DNA of 64,000 nucleotides from JAXLXE01 sp046328115 (GTDB lineage Bacteria > Chloroflexota > UBA6077 > JACCZL01), in contig JAXLXE010000002.1 in assembly GCA_046328115.1 (NCBI GenBank), forward strand, positions 186,001 through 250,000, written 5' to 3'. The translations under genes were made by a program, and so were the position numbers. Position 1 is the stretch's first letter. Every line of letters begins with the position of its first letter. The notes beneath the pieces are model-generated. The model worked only from the letters and a program-made list of their open reading frames with translations, did no database searches and was not told the origin of the DNA. Positions 35,361 through 43,458 of this stretch are shown piece by piece.

Positions 35361-35390
35361 TGGGCCGGCAAGCGCAGCCGCCCCGTGCTC

Positions 35391-36095
35391 TCACAGCGCG
35401 CGCAAGTCCCACACGCCCAGGCGCTCGTCCCGCCAGATCCCTCCCGTGTGCGTGCAGTGCTCGTCGATGAGCGCGATCGGAGGCGGCAGCGAAAACGGCG
35501 GCGCGCAGAGATTTAGCGTCCGCCAGTGGCCTGTCGGGATCTCATCATTCGTCGTGCGATCCACGAACGTCGTCGCGACGAGGTAGCGGGCGCCGCTCGC
35601 TTTGAAATTCTCAATGGCCAGAACGCCATCGCCAAGCGTCAGGTGGACCAAGCAGTCGCGGCACAGAATCGCATCCGCTCTGGGCAGGGGGTCCCGCGAA
35701 ATATCCGCCACTAGAAACTCTCGCCCTGGCCCGGCCGCGCGGGCCCGCAGCGCCTCGATCAGCTCGGGCACGACGTCCACACCAACGTAGCGCCTCAAGC
35801 CAGCGTCGAGCAGGGGCATCCAGTTGAGGTCACCGCACCCCGCGTCGAGCAGCGAGCGTGCATTCAGGGCACGAAGCGTGGAAGCCAGCGTAGGTCTGAA
35901 AGCTGCCGTGCGCTCCACCCCCGATCCTGGCCCGGAAACCGACTCGCCGTCACCCCAGCCACGCACACGGTAGATCTCGGCGAAAGCGCGCTGTACCTCG
36001 GCGGACGCCGGATCGAGCCCCCGCGGCGGTGCAGCCGGCGCCAACCACGGAATCCACGCCCGCGCGGACCGGGTCCAGACCGCCGCCCTCCGCAC
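35391..36095 (-). CDS. SAM-dependent class I methyltransferase
   Basis: About 234 residues from GTG 36095, five bases after the sulfotransferase stop; an ATG at 36158 would add 21 residues and overlap that gene by 59 bases, so the start is uncertain. The SAM-binding motif I is ARSLLDAGCGDLNWMPLL, followed by RYVGVDVVPELIEALRA and a motif II-like FLVADISRDPLPRADAILCRD. The target molecule is unknown. As last gene of a glycan-type cluster it may methylate a sugar. Confidence 0.82.
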   Translation of the reverse strand: MRRAAVWTRSARAWIPWLAPAAPPRGLDPASAEVQRAFAEIYRVRGWGDGESVSGPGSGVERTAAFRPTLASTLRALNARSLLDAGCGDLNWMPLLDAGLRRYVGVDVVPELIEALRARAAGPGREFLVADISRDPLPRADAILCRDCLVHLTLGDGVLAIENFKASGARYLVATTFVDRTTNDEIPTGHWRTLNLCAPPFSLPPPIALIDEHCTHTGGIWRDERLGVWDLRAL

Positions 36096-36099
36096 GCTG

Positions 36100-37005
36100 T
36101 CAAACAGCGTCGTAGCCCAGCTCTTCGAGCAGAGCGCCCGCCTCGCGCCCAAACTCACCTACCTCTTCGCTGGTAAGCTCTGACCGCCAGCGACCGATCC
36201 GGCTGGCGTCGGGCGGTGTGCTCGTTAGACGGTGGCTGTGTAGTCGGTCCTCTTGCGTCGCCAGCACCCTTCCCGCCGCGTCGTAGCGCGTTTGCACCTC
36301 TGCAAGACGCTCACGCGCCCGCTCATGATATGCCAGCATCGTCGCCGCCATCGGCATATCAAGGAAATCGCACAGCCCGGCCAGAAGCCCACGCGCGTCG
36401 GTCAACAGGTCCTCGTACCTGATTTCCAGGTAGTCTCGCAGATGAGCGGCAGCGGCCCGCGTTCTCAAGATTTCGTCCCGCCAGTACCTTGCAATGGTCG
36501 ACGGCTCGTGACCGGGCGAGTACCACATCGGTCGGAGCGAAACCATGACGTCCCGTCCATCACGGATGATGTGGATGAACCGCGCCTCGGGAAGCAGCTC
36601 CTGGATACGCACCAGGTACCGTCCGTTCATCGGAGACTTGTCCCCCCCTCGCCGCTTGCCGCGGCGCCGCGCGTACAGCTGGTAGAACGTGCGCAAACCG
36701 GCACCCACGCTGTAGACCTCCAGGGCATCCAGCGCCGCGCGGTACTCGTCCGCTGGGACATCAAGGTCGGGCCAGGTGACCCAGTCGGTGAGGGTGTGGA
36801 ACAGCTCATCTCTACCCGGACGCTCGCCGCGATCCAGGCGGGGCACCAGGGTCTCGAAGAAATGCGTCTCCGCCGGGATCGCAACCTCCGGGTGGGCATC
36901 CAGCATCAGACGAAGAAGCGTCGTCCCGGAGCGCGCCACGCCGGTGATCACGGGCATCGGCAACCAGTGATCGACCTCCGTCGGCATGATCTGGTGTCCG
37001 CTCAT
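36100..37005 (-). CDS. Sulfotransferase family protein
   Basis: 301 residues from ATG 37005, overlapping the aminotransferase stop by three bases (ATGA). The 5'-phosphosulfate loop (GVARSGTTLLRLMLDAHPEV, with RSGTTLL) and the 3'-phosphate motif (HIIRDGRDVMVSLRPMWYS, with RDGRDV) needed for PAPS binding are both present. It should transfer sulfate to a hydroxyl, most likely on a surface sugar given its neighbours. The soluble, Chloroflexota-style family often accompanies exopolysaccharide genes. Confidence 0.9.
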   Translation of the reverse strand: MSGHQIMPTEVDHWLPMPVITGVARSGTTLLRLMLDAHPEVAIPAETHFFETLVPRLDRGERPGRDELFHTLTDWVTWPDLDVPADEYRAALDALEVYSVGAGLRTFYQLYARRRGKRRGGDKSPMNGRYLVRIQELLPEARFIHIIRDGRDVMVSLRPMWYSPGHEPSTIARYWRDEILRTRAAAAHLRDYLEIRYEDLLTDARGLLAGLCDFLDMPMAATMLAYHERARERLAEVQTRYDAAGRVLATQEDRLHSHRLTSTPPDASRIGRWRSELTSEEVGEFGREAGALLEELGYDAV

Positions 37006-38153
37006 GCCTCGACCGCACAACGTGTCACCGCCTTCACGACTCGGACCAACTGCGAACGCTTCAAATCCGGATGGACGGGGATCGAGAGCACCTCTCGCGC
37101 CAATCGCTCCGCCACCGGCAACGCGGGTGCCAGCCCAAAGACCTCGGTGACTGCCCGCTGCCGATGGAGCGGCGTGGCGTAGTACACGCCCGTCTGGATA
37201 CCCTCGGCGGCGAGCCGCTTGCGCATTGCGTCGCGCTCGCGGGACACCCGGATCGTGAACTGGTGCCAGACGTGCTCCCGACCGTCCGCGCTTCGCGGGA
37301 GCGTCAGCCCCTTCACGCCCACCAGCGCCCCCTGGTAGTAAGCGGCATTCGCGGCCCGAGCCGCGTTGAATCGCTGCAGCTTCCGAAGCTGAACGACTCC
37401 GATGCTTGCCGCCATCTCACACATCCGAAAATTCAGCCCCATCCGCTCATGGGCGTAAGGTTGGTTCATCCCGTGGTTGATGAACAGACGGGCCGCCCGT
37501 TCCACCGCCGGATCGTTCGTCGTGATACACCCACCCTCGCCCGTGGTCATGTTTTTCGTCGCATAGAACGAGTAGCAGGCCGTGCCAAACGAACCCAGCG
37601 CCCGGCCGCCCAACGTGGCGCCGTGCGCCTGGGCAGCATCCTGAATCACGACCAGCCCATGCCGATCCGCGATCTCTGTGAGCCGTTCCATGTCAACCGG
37701 CAGGCCGAACAGGTGGACCGGCAAAACCGCCCGCGTATGCGGGCCTATCGCGTCCTCCACTAGTGACGGGTCCAAGTTGAACGTCTCGTCGACATCCACG
37801 AATCGCGGCCGCGCTCCCACCGCCATGATCGCACCGACGGTGGCGAAAAACGTGAACGGTGTGGTGATGACCTCGTCGCCGTCCTTCACGCCATGGGCAA
37901 CCAGCGCGGCGTGCAGCGACGCGGTGCCATTGCTCGTCGCGATGGCGAAACGCGCGCCTGTGAGCTCAGCGAACGCGCGTTCCAGCTCGTGGACCATCTG
38001 GCCCTGGCTCAGGCGGCCGGAGGCTAGCACGCGCTGAACAGCGATGTGCTCATCGCGGCCAATCATCGGTCGCGCCAGCGAAATCGCCCGTGGAACAGCC
38101 CCGCCGCGCTGCGAACTAAGCCTCGCGATTCCTCTGGCCCCTCCCTGGGTCAA
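37002..38153 (-). CDS. DegT/DnrJ/EryC1/StrS-family sugar aminotransferase
   Basis: 383 residues. PLP-enzyme features are intact: GARFAIATSNGTASLHAAL, DGDEVITTPFTFFATVGAI, VVIQDAAQAHGA and the lysine motif SFYATKNMTTGEGG that forms the Schiff base. Such enzymes aminate nucleotide-bound keto-sugars. The gene overlaps the oxidoreductase by 38 bases at its 5' end and the sulfotransferase at its 3' end. Oxidation by the Gfo/Idh/MocA enzyme followed by this transamination is the classic route to an amino sugar. Confidence 0.92.
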   Translation of the reverse strand: MTQGGARGIARLSSQRGGAVPRAISLARPMIGRDEHIAVQRVLASGRLSQGQMVHELERAFAELTGARFAIATSNGTASLHAALVAHGVKDGDEVITTPFTFFATVGAIMAVGARPRFVDVDETFNLDPSLVEDAIGPHTRAVLPVHLFGLPVDMERLTEIADRHGLVVIQDAAQAHGATLGGRALGSFGTACYSFYATKNMTTGEGGCITTNDPAVERAARLFINHGMNQPYAHERMGLNFRMCEMAASIGVVQLRKLQRFNAARAANAAYYQGALVGVKGLTLPRSADGREHVWHQFTIRVSRERDAMRKRLAAEGIQTGVYYATPLHRQRAVTEVFGLAPALPVAERLAREVLSIPVHPDLKRSQLVRVVKAVTRCAVEA

Positions 38154-39063
38154 GCGCCGCCCCTCGTGCCAGGCACACCGTCCGCAGCGCCCTCACGGCC
38201 TCGCACGCCGGCGGACGGGCCGCTATCGGTCCCATCGCAAGTCGGACGAAATGCTCGAGCTGGGCTGTGAGCGAATCACCAGTACTCACACGCTTTGAGC
38301 GCTCCGAGCCATCCCGTCCGCGGAATCGTAGCAGGCCAGTCAATAGGTCCGCGCGAAGCACCCCGCGCGGTCCGCGACTGGCAATCGTGCGCTCCGGCGC
38401 TCGTGCGCTCCACCCCGCTGAACAGACGACGGTCGCCTCGGGCAGCTTCAGCGCGATGTCCGCCGCCGCCCAGACTCCGTCTGACAGCACGCGTGTCGGA
38501 CGCGCCGCGGACGCGAACACCGTCTGCCCAAACAGCGCGTGCATCAGGTCCACGTCGTGCACGGCGAGGTCCATGAGCACGTCGCTCGAATGCGCCGGCC
38601 GATCGTTGGTGCCAAATCGCCTCGTCGTTGCCACGATGGGATCCCCCACCAGCCCCTCCCGTAGCCAGAGCGAGAGCGTGCCGAACACCGGGTTGAAGCG
38701 TTCCACGTAGCCGCCCACCAGCAGGCTGCCCGAACTGGCACAAACGGACGTGAGCCGCTCCGCGGCCTCCAGGTCGGGAGCGACCGGCTTCTCGATGAGT
38801 GCCGCGATTCCCGATTCGAGAACGTCACACCCCACGGTGACCTGCTCCGACGGTGGAAGCGCGACCACCACCCCCTCGGGGCGCCCGGTGACGATCAGGC
38901 TGGCATGCGAGCCGAACGATCGACAGCCAAGCTCACCGGCCAGTGCTCGTGCGCGCGCCTCGTTGACGTCCGCCACACCCACCAGATCCACATCCGGCAT
39001 CCGCGCAAGCCGTCGAGCGTGCAGAGTGCCCATGCGCCCGGCGCCTATCACCGCCATCCGCAT
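38116..39063 (-). CDS. Gfo/Idh/MocA-family oxidoreductase
   Basis: 315 residues from ATG 39063. The Rossmann motif opens the protein (MAVIGAGRMGTLHARRLARM) and the catalytic EKPVA motif is present (ALIEKPVAPDLEAAERLT). Residues HDVDLMHALFGQ carry the conserved D-x-x-x-H-like stretch in reverse order seen in some members. It probably oxidises or reduces a nucleotide sugar before the aminotransferase. A long in-frame upstream extension is Arg/Cys-rich and overlaps the glycosyltransferase gene, so it is not used as coding. Confidence 0.9.
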   Translation of the reverse strand: MRMAVIGAGRMGTLHARRLARMPDVDLVGVADVNEARARALAGELGCRSFGSHASLIVTGRPEGVVVALPPSEQVTVGCDVLESGIAALIEKPVAPDLEAAERLTSVCASSGSLLVGGYVERFNPVFGTLSLWLREGLVGDPIVATTRRFGTNDRPAHSSDVLMDLAVHDVDLMHALFGQTVFASAARPTRVLSDGVWAAADIALKLPEATVVCSAGWSARAPERTIASRGPRGVLRADLLTGLLRFRGRDGSERSKRVSTGDSLTAQLEHFVRLAMGPIAARPPACEAVRALRTVCLARGAALDPGRGQRNREA

Positions 39064-39079
39064 CGGTGTCGGCACGCGG

Positions 39080-40474
39080 CTACAACTTCGGTGCGCGGAG
39101 CGCGTCCAGGATGCCCCACACCCGGCGCACACCCGGCAACCTGAGCACCCGGGCCCGGGCACGCCACGTTGCCGACCGCTCCAGTCCATCAAGGGCCGCG
39201 CGGTCGCGCGCGGCCCTCGCGGCCGCCTGATCGCGCTGGGCGCGCGCATCAGCAAGAGCGAGCAACGCCGCGGAACGCACCTGCTCTGCCATCTCACTCG
39301 CACGACTCGCCGCCTGAGCGCGCAATTCACGCTCCGAATCCAGGTCGGCTTGCGCGTCGGCCAGTTGCGTGCGCAGCTGAGCCTCCACCGCCGCGAGGCG
39401 CCGCGCGTCATCGCGCGCCTTGTCCCGTTCCCAGGTCGTGAATGCCTGGTTCCGTAGCGGAGCGCTCAGGTCGGCCAGATAGCGCGAGGCGGCGCGTGAA
39501 TCCTCCGCCGCGTCACGGGGCCGAGCCCGCGTTATCTCTCGGGCCTCGTGGTAGATGTCGACCAGGCGGTCTATCGCGTCCTCGAGACCAAGCTCTGCCC
39601 TCGCTCGCATCGACACATGCTCCGCCTCCGCGCGGTCGTAGCAACGGAGTCGTCGCTCCACCGCCTCCGCGGACAGCGGCTCCTGGAGCGTCCGAAAGCC
39701 GAAGTTGAGGGGGCGTAGGTCACAAAAATTCGCCATCGTCACCAGGGGACCAACCCCCTCCGCATCGCAGAGGATCACCGCCGCCCCAACCGCCATGGCC
39801 TCCATCGCCGCGCGAGCCTTGGCGAACACCACGTCGTACAACGGCAATCGCCGTTCCGGCGCTCCCTCCGGCGCACCCACTCCCAGACCGGCGATGTCGA
39901 GCTCGATGCCCTGCCGCTCGCAGGCGACCCGCACAGCGGGCACGTGGACATCCGCTTTGACCTGGTTACTGAGCAGCAGCGCCCGGAGCGGTCGCTCCGG
40001 CAGCGCCGATCGCGGCTGAAAGCGATCCAGATCAACGAAGTTCTGAACGACCCGGACGCGCGTGGGATCAATGCCGCGCTCATCGATGAGTCGGCTCCGG
40101 GTGGGCACGTCTACGGCAACGTAACGAGCGATCCCTGGTATGTCGGGCATCGCGTCGTGCCACGCGCGCGCGTCGTGGCAGAACGCCACGGCGGGGGAAG
40201 CCGGAAACCGCAGCACCGCCGTCATCGTCTCGTTCACGTGTTGCCCGTGGATCACGTCCGGCACCCACGGGAGCGCATCCAGATCGTCCACCACCAGCAG
40301 GCCCTCGGCGCGAAACTCTTCGGCAAGGGGGCCCACCACCCGACTGTACGCCGCGGGCTCGTGCCCGCGCCGGCGAAGCGCCCGCGCGGCATCCAGCACC
40401 CACAACTCCGCGCCGGACCGGCTGTGCAGGCTGATGCAGGTGAGCAGCACCCGCAAGGCGCGCCCTCCGAACAT
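39080..40474 (-). CDS. Glycosyltransferase (GT4/GT-B-like) with C-terminal coiled coil
   Basis: 464 residues. The N-terminal half (RVLLTCISLHSRSGAELWVL, PDVIHGQHVNETMTAVLRF) and the second Rossmann half (FAKARAAMEAMAVGAAVILCD, EGVGPLVTMANFCDL) form a GT-B glycosyltransferase. Residues about 320-440 are a long Ala/Arg/Glu-rich coiled coil (VEAQLRTQLADAQADLDSE), not part of the catalytic fold. It heads the glycan gene group and has the tRNA genes upstream. The coiled coil may tether it to a partner protein, which is inference. Confidence 0.85.
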   Translation of the reverse strand: MFGGRALRVLLTCISLHSRSGAELWVLDAARALRRRGHEPAAYSRVVGPLAEEFRAEGLLVVDDLDALPWVPDVIHGQHVNETMTAVLRFPASPAVAFCHDARAWHDAMPDIPGIARYVAVDVPTRSRLIDERGIDPTRVRVVQNFVDLDRFQPRSALPERPLRALLLSNQVKADVHVPAVRVACERQGIELDIAGLGVGAPEGAPERRLPLYDVVFAKARAAMEAMAVGAAVILCDAEGVGPLVTMANFCDLRPLNFGFRTLQEPLSAEAVERRLRCYDRAEAEHVSMRARAELGLEDAIDRLVDIYHEAREITRARPRDAAEDSRAASRYLADLSAPLRNQAFTTWERDKARDDARRLAAVEAQLRTQLADAQADLDSERELRAQAASRASEMAEQVRSAALLALADARAQRDQAAARAARDRAALDGLERSATWRARARVLRLPGVRRVWGILDALRAPKL

Positions 40475-40527
40475 GAGATGCCCGCCAGTACACCTATGGC
40501 GGCAGCCGGCGCGCTACGCGCGCCGGT

Positions 40528-40603
40528 GGTGCCAAGGGCCAGAATCGAACTGGCGACACCGCGGTTTTCAGCCGCGTGCTCTACCTACTGAGCTACCTTG
40601 GCG
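40528..40603 (-). tRNA. tRNA-Phe (GAA)
   Basis: 76 bases including an encoded CCA. Acceptor stem GCCAAGG/CCTTGGC, D stem GCTC/GAGC, anticodon stem CGCGG/CCGCG with loop CTGAAAA (anticodon GAA), and T arm GCCAG-TTCGATT-CTGGC all pair. It is separated from the tRNA-Val gene by one base. Confidence 0.97.
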
Positions 40604-40604
40604 T

Positions 40605-40678
40605 GGGCGAGGCAGGGCTCGAACCCGCGACCCCCTCGGTGTAAGCGAGGTGCTCTAGCCAACTGAGCTACTCGCCCG
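40605..40678 (-). tRNA. tRNA-Val (TAC)
   Basis: 74 bases without an encoded CCA; the discriminator A is followed by C and then the first base of tRNA-Phe. Acceptor stem GGGCGAG/CTCGCCC, anticodon stem CCTCG/CGAGG with loop CTTACAC (anticodon TAC), and T arm GCGGG-TTCGAGC-CCTGC. CCA must be added after processing. Confidence 0.97.
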
Positions 40679-40742
40679 ATCAGCGGACCCATTTCGGCCC
40701 GGTGAGCGGCCACTATTTGCCGGAACAACCTCTGAGCGATTC

Positions 40743-40828
40743 TGGTGCCCTCGACTGGACTCGAACCAGCACACCCTTACGGGTCCAGGCCCTCAACCTG
40801 GTGCGTATACCTATTCCGCCACGAGGGC
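40743..40828 (-). tRNA. tRNA-Leu (GAG)
   Basis: 86 bases with encoded CCA. Acceptor stem GCCCTCG/CGAGGGC, anticodon stem CCAGG/CCTGG with loop TTGAGGG (anticodon GAG), and a class II variable arm (ACCCGTAAGGGT). It is the first gene of the three-tRNA run, 64 bases ahead of tRNA-Val. Confidence 0.97.
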
Positions 40829-40885
40829 GCACCGCAGTCCAGTATAAGGCGGGCCGTTTGCGGGCAGCAACCAGATGCGGTGTCC

Positions 40886-42166
40886 TCATGAGTGGGGGCC
40901 AGCACCGGCGGCCAACGCGGCGCTACCACGCGCAAACGCGGACCGTGCCGCGGCGAACCCGAGCGTCATCACGACCGCGCCGAGCAGGAGCAGCGCGACG
41001 TCCGGACCCAGAAGATCGCCCGCCGCCCCCACCCCCAACAGCGGCAGCACGCTGGCCGCGTTGGCCAGGGCAAACTGGGTGGCAAACACCCTCCCGCGCA
41101 GATCTGCCGGCACCTGCCCCTGCACCGCCGCCTGGCTTGGCACCACCACCAGCGTCGCCAACACGCCACCCGCCAGCGCAAGCACCAGCACAAGCACCAG
41201 CACGCTCTCGCCGGAGGATCCCCCAAACCGGGGGATGGCGCCCAACGCGAACAAGCACAGCCCCACCCCCACCATTCCGCGCCAGGCGAACCCGCCGGGC
41301 GCGATACCGTCTCCCATGCGCGCCAGAACCCCCGATGCCAGCACGCCACCCAGCGCTGCGGGCGCCAACAAGGCCACACTGGCCTCCACCGGCAGCGCAA
41401 GGACCGCCACCACGTAGCGCGGCGCCACGGCAGCGACCACTAACAGCAACACGCTGATCGCCAGCCACATCGGCAATGCCACGGCCACAATGCGATCGGA
41501 TCGCAGATACTCCGCGAGTCTCCGTGCGTCCGCCACCAGCAACGCCCACGTAAGCCGCTCCGCGGTCCGAACGGCGCTCACGGACGGGAGTCGCCACGTG
41601 AGGGCCGCCGCGGCTCCGAACAGCGCGGCAACCAGCGCAAACAGCGCGTCCAGCCCCGCAATCGTCGCCATCGCGGGGCCCAGCACCGCCAGCCCCGCCG
41701 CCTGGGAACCCACGAACGTCGCCTGGAACAGCGAGTTCGCCCCAACCAGGCGCCCCCTCCGCACCAGCGCGGGGATCAACGCCGCCTCCGCGGGAGCAAA
41801 GAATTGGGTCAGCACGGAGAACGCCAGGTTCGTCAGCAGGAGCATCACCAGGCGGTCCTCGAACAGCGGATACCCGATCACGCACACGGCCCGGAGCGCA
41901 TTGGCAGCGAACACGATCCGCCGCGCGTCGCCGCGATCGATCAACGCGCCGGCGGGCACCCCCAGCACAACCGACGGCAGCGCCACCGTCAGCACGGCCA
42001 GCGCCATCGCCAGGCTGGATTGGCTAGAACGCTCCACCATGACGATCAGGCCAAAGTTGACCGCGTTGCCTGCCGTCTGGCTCAGCGCCTGGGCCAGCCA
42101 GAGCCTCAGGAACGGGCGGTTGCGCCAGAGGCTGTCTGCAGCCTCAGCCGCGCTCGGCGGACCCAA
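40886..42166 (-). CDS. MFS transporter (EntS/MFS_3-like)
   Basis: 426 residues from TTG 42166, with about twelve hydrophobic segments. The N-terminal signature WRNRPFLRLWLAQALSQTAG and the loop between segments 2 and 3 (PAGALIDRGDARRIVFAAN, the D-R-x-x-R-R type motif A) are typical of the drug/enterobactin exporter branch. The substrate is unknown. It follows DUF951 and pyrF on the same strand with 11 bases between, so the three probably share a transcript. Confidence 0.88.
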   Translation of the reverse strand: MGPPSAAEAADSLWRNRPFLRLWLAQALSQTAGNAVNFGLIVMVERSSQSSLAMALAVLTVALPSVVLGVPAGALIDRGDARRIVFAANALRAVCVIGYPLFEDRLVMLLLTNLAFSVLTQFFAPAEAALIPALVRRGRLVGANSLFQATFVGSQAAGLAVLGPAMATIAGLDALFALVAALFGAAAALTWRLPSVSAVRTAERLTWALLVADARRLAEYLRSDRIVAVALPMWLAISVLLLVVAAVAPRYVVAVLALPVEASVALLAPAALGGVLASGVLARMGDGIAPGGFAWRGMVGVGLCLFALGAIPRFGGSSGESVLVLVLVLALAGGVLATLVVVPSQAAVQGQVPADLRGRVFATQFALANAASVLPLLGVGAAGDLLGPDVALLLLGAVVMTLGFAAARSAFARGSAALAAGAGPHS

Positions 42167-42177
42167 AGGTCACCGCG

Positions 42178-42417
42178 TCAAGGACTTGGCGCGGACTCGA
42201 GCTCACGTGGGAGCTCAGGCTCTGGCGCACGGTAGACAAACGCCTCCATTCTGCGCTCGAGCAAGCTCCGCGCCAGGAGGATCCGGCGCGCACACTTGCG
42301 GCACCGCAGGCCGATGTCCGCACCCAGCCTGATCACCTCGAAATCGAACCCGCCGCACGGGTGCACACGTTTGAGGCGCAGCACATCCCCAATTCGCAGT
42401 TGAAGCGGACGGGCCAC
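42178..42417 (-). CDS. DUF951 family small protein
   Basis: 79 residues from GTG 42417, two bases after the pyrF stop. The DUF951 features are RIGDVLRLKRVHPCGGFDFEV and GADIGLRCRKCARRILL in shortened form. HPCG and CRKC could form a four-ligand metal site. The family is short (60-80 residues), common in Firmicutes and Chloroflexota, and without an established function; a nucleic-acid-binding role has been suggested by fold. It is one of the better taxon hints here. Confidence 0.88.
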   Translation of the reverse strand: MARPLQLRIGDVLRLKRVHPCGGFDFEVIRLGADIGLRCRKCARRILLARSLLERRMEAFVYRAPEPELPRELESAPSP

Positions 42418-42419
42418 GG

Positions 42420-43247
42420 CTAGACCGCCGACCGCGCGCGTGCCGCGTCAATCTCGTCCCGTAGCGCCATGGCGGATCGCCTCGCCGCGTCTCGCCAGTC
42501 CGACCCACGGCTGGCGAACATCACAGAGCGGCTGGCGCTCACCAGGATCCCCTCGCCGGCGGCGTCCACACCCGCGCGGACCGCGGCGGCCAGATCGCCC
42601 TGCTGGGAGCCTACGCCCGGAACCAGGATCGGGAGGTTTGGCGCCAGCGCGCGCACGCGCTCGAGCTGGGGTGGAAACGTGGCACCCACCACCAGTCCCA
42701 CGTTTGAACGCTCGTCCCACTCCACGCACCGACGCGCGATCAGCTCGTAGAGCGGCTCGCCATCCACGTTCCGATCGAGAAAGTCCGCCGAGCCCGGATT
42801 CGATGTCTTGCAGAGGACGAACGCGCCGCGGTCTGGCCTGGCCAGGAACGGGTCCAGCGAATCTCGGCCCATCAAAGGGCTCACCGTGATCGCGTCGAAG
42901 CCCCAGCCGTCAAACATCGCGGTGGCATACGCGCTCGCGGTATTGCCAATGTCGCCGCGCTTCACGTCTCCGATCACCACAACATCGCGCGGCAGGCCAT
43001 CCAGGATCTTCCGGAGCCCCTGGTACCCGTCAAGCCCGAGCGCCTCGTAGAACGCGATGTTCGGCTTGTACGCGCACACCAGGTCGCGCGTCGCCTCCAC
43101 GATGTCCAGGACGAACTGGCTGATCCAGTCCGGCCTCTCCGTCACGCCGGGCGGCACAAGCCGGGGATCCACGTCTAGGCCCACGCAAAGAAGCGATCCG
43201 GCCGTGCGCCAGACCGAGCGCAGCCTATCGTGAAACGGTGTCACCAT
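42420..43247 (-). CDS. pyrF: Orotidine 5'-phosphate decarboxylase
   Basis: 275 residues, the longer group 2 form. The catalytic motif DVKRGDIGNTA gives Asp94, Lys96 and Asp99, the D-x-K-x-x-D centre. The phosphate-binding loop is near LVPGVGSQQGDLAAAV, and the C terminus has ILVSASRSVMFAS. It makes UMP from OMP, the last step of pyrimidine synthesis, in the cytoplasm. No other pyr genes are nearby. Confidence 0.95.
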   Translation of the reverse strand: MVTPFHDRLRSVWRTAGSLLCVGLDVDPRLVPPGVTERPDWISQFVLDIVEATRDLVCAYKPNIAFYEALGLDGYQGLRKILDGLPRDVVVIGDVKRGDIGNTASAYATAMFDGWGFDAITVSPLMGRDSLDPFLARPDRGAFVLCKTSNPGSADFLDRNVDGEPLYELIARRCVEWDERSNVGLVVGATFPPQLERVRALAPNLPILVPGVGSQQGDLAAAVRAGVDAAGEGILVSASRSVMFASRGSDWRDAARRSAMALRDEIDAARARSAV

Positions 43248-43312
43248 GCACTATCCGCGGCCGCGCTCCCCGCACATCATGACCCCTGGTGGGGACCACG
43301 TCATCGGCGGGA

Positions 43313-43341
43313 TTGTGGAGCGATCCGACCGATAGTATGAT
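43313..43341 (+). promoter_or_regulatory. Candidate promoter for the phn operon
   Basis: TTGTGG (43313-43318), a 17-base spacer and TATGAT (43336-43341, five of six matches to TATAAT) point toward phnD, whose GTG is 118 bases after the -10 box. The 211-base gap between pyrF and phnD is divergent, so a promoter is expected here. No Pho box was recognised. Confidence 0.4.
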
Positions 43342-43458
43342 AGCGGCGAGGGCCAACGGATTCGCCGTTCGCCAGCGTTGTCGGCTTGCGTGCCCACCAC
43401 CGCCCGGACACTCTCAGAGGCTCAGCACAGGTTCAGCCTGACAATCGAGGGAGATCAC

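Noticed and set aside
38116..39411. Longer N terminus for the Gfo/Idh/MocA gene (start at 39411)
   Set aside because: The extra 116 codons are Arg/Cys-rich, have no Rossmann features and overlap the glycosyltransferase coding region.
40528..40828. tRNA genes as an attachment site of a genomic island
   Set aside because: No integrase, no direct repeat of a tRNA 3' end and no change of gene content that would mark an island edge was seen.
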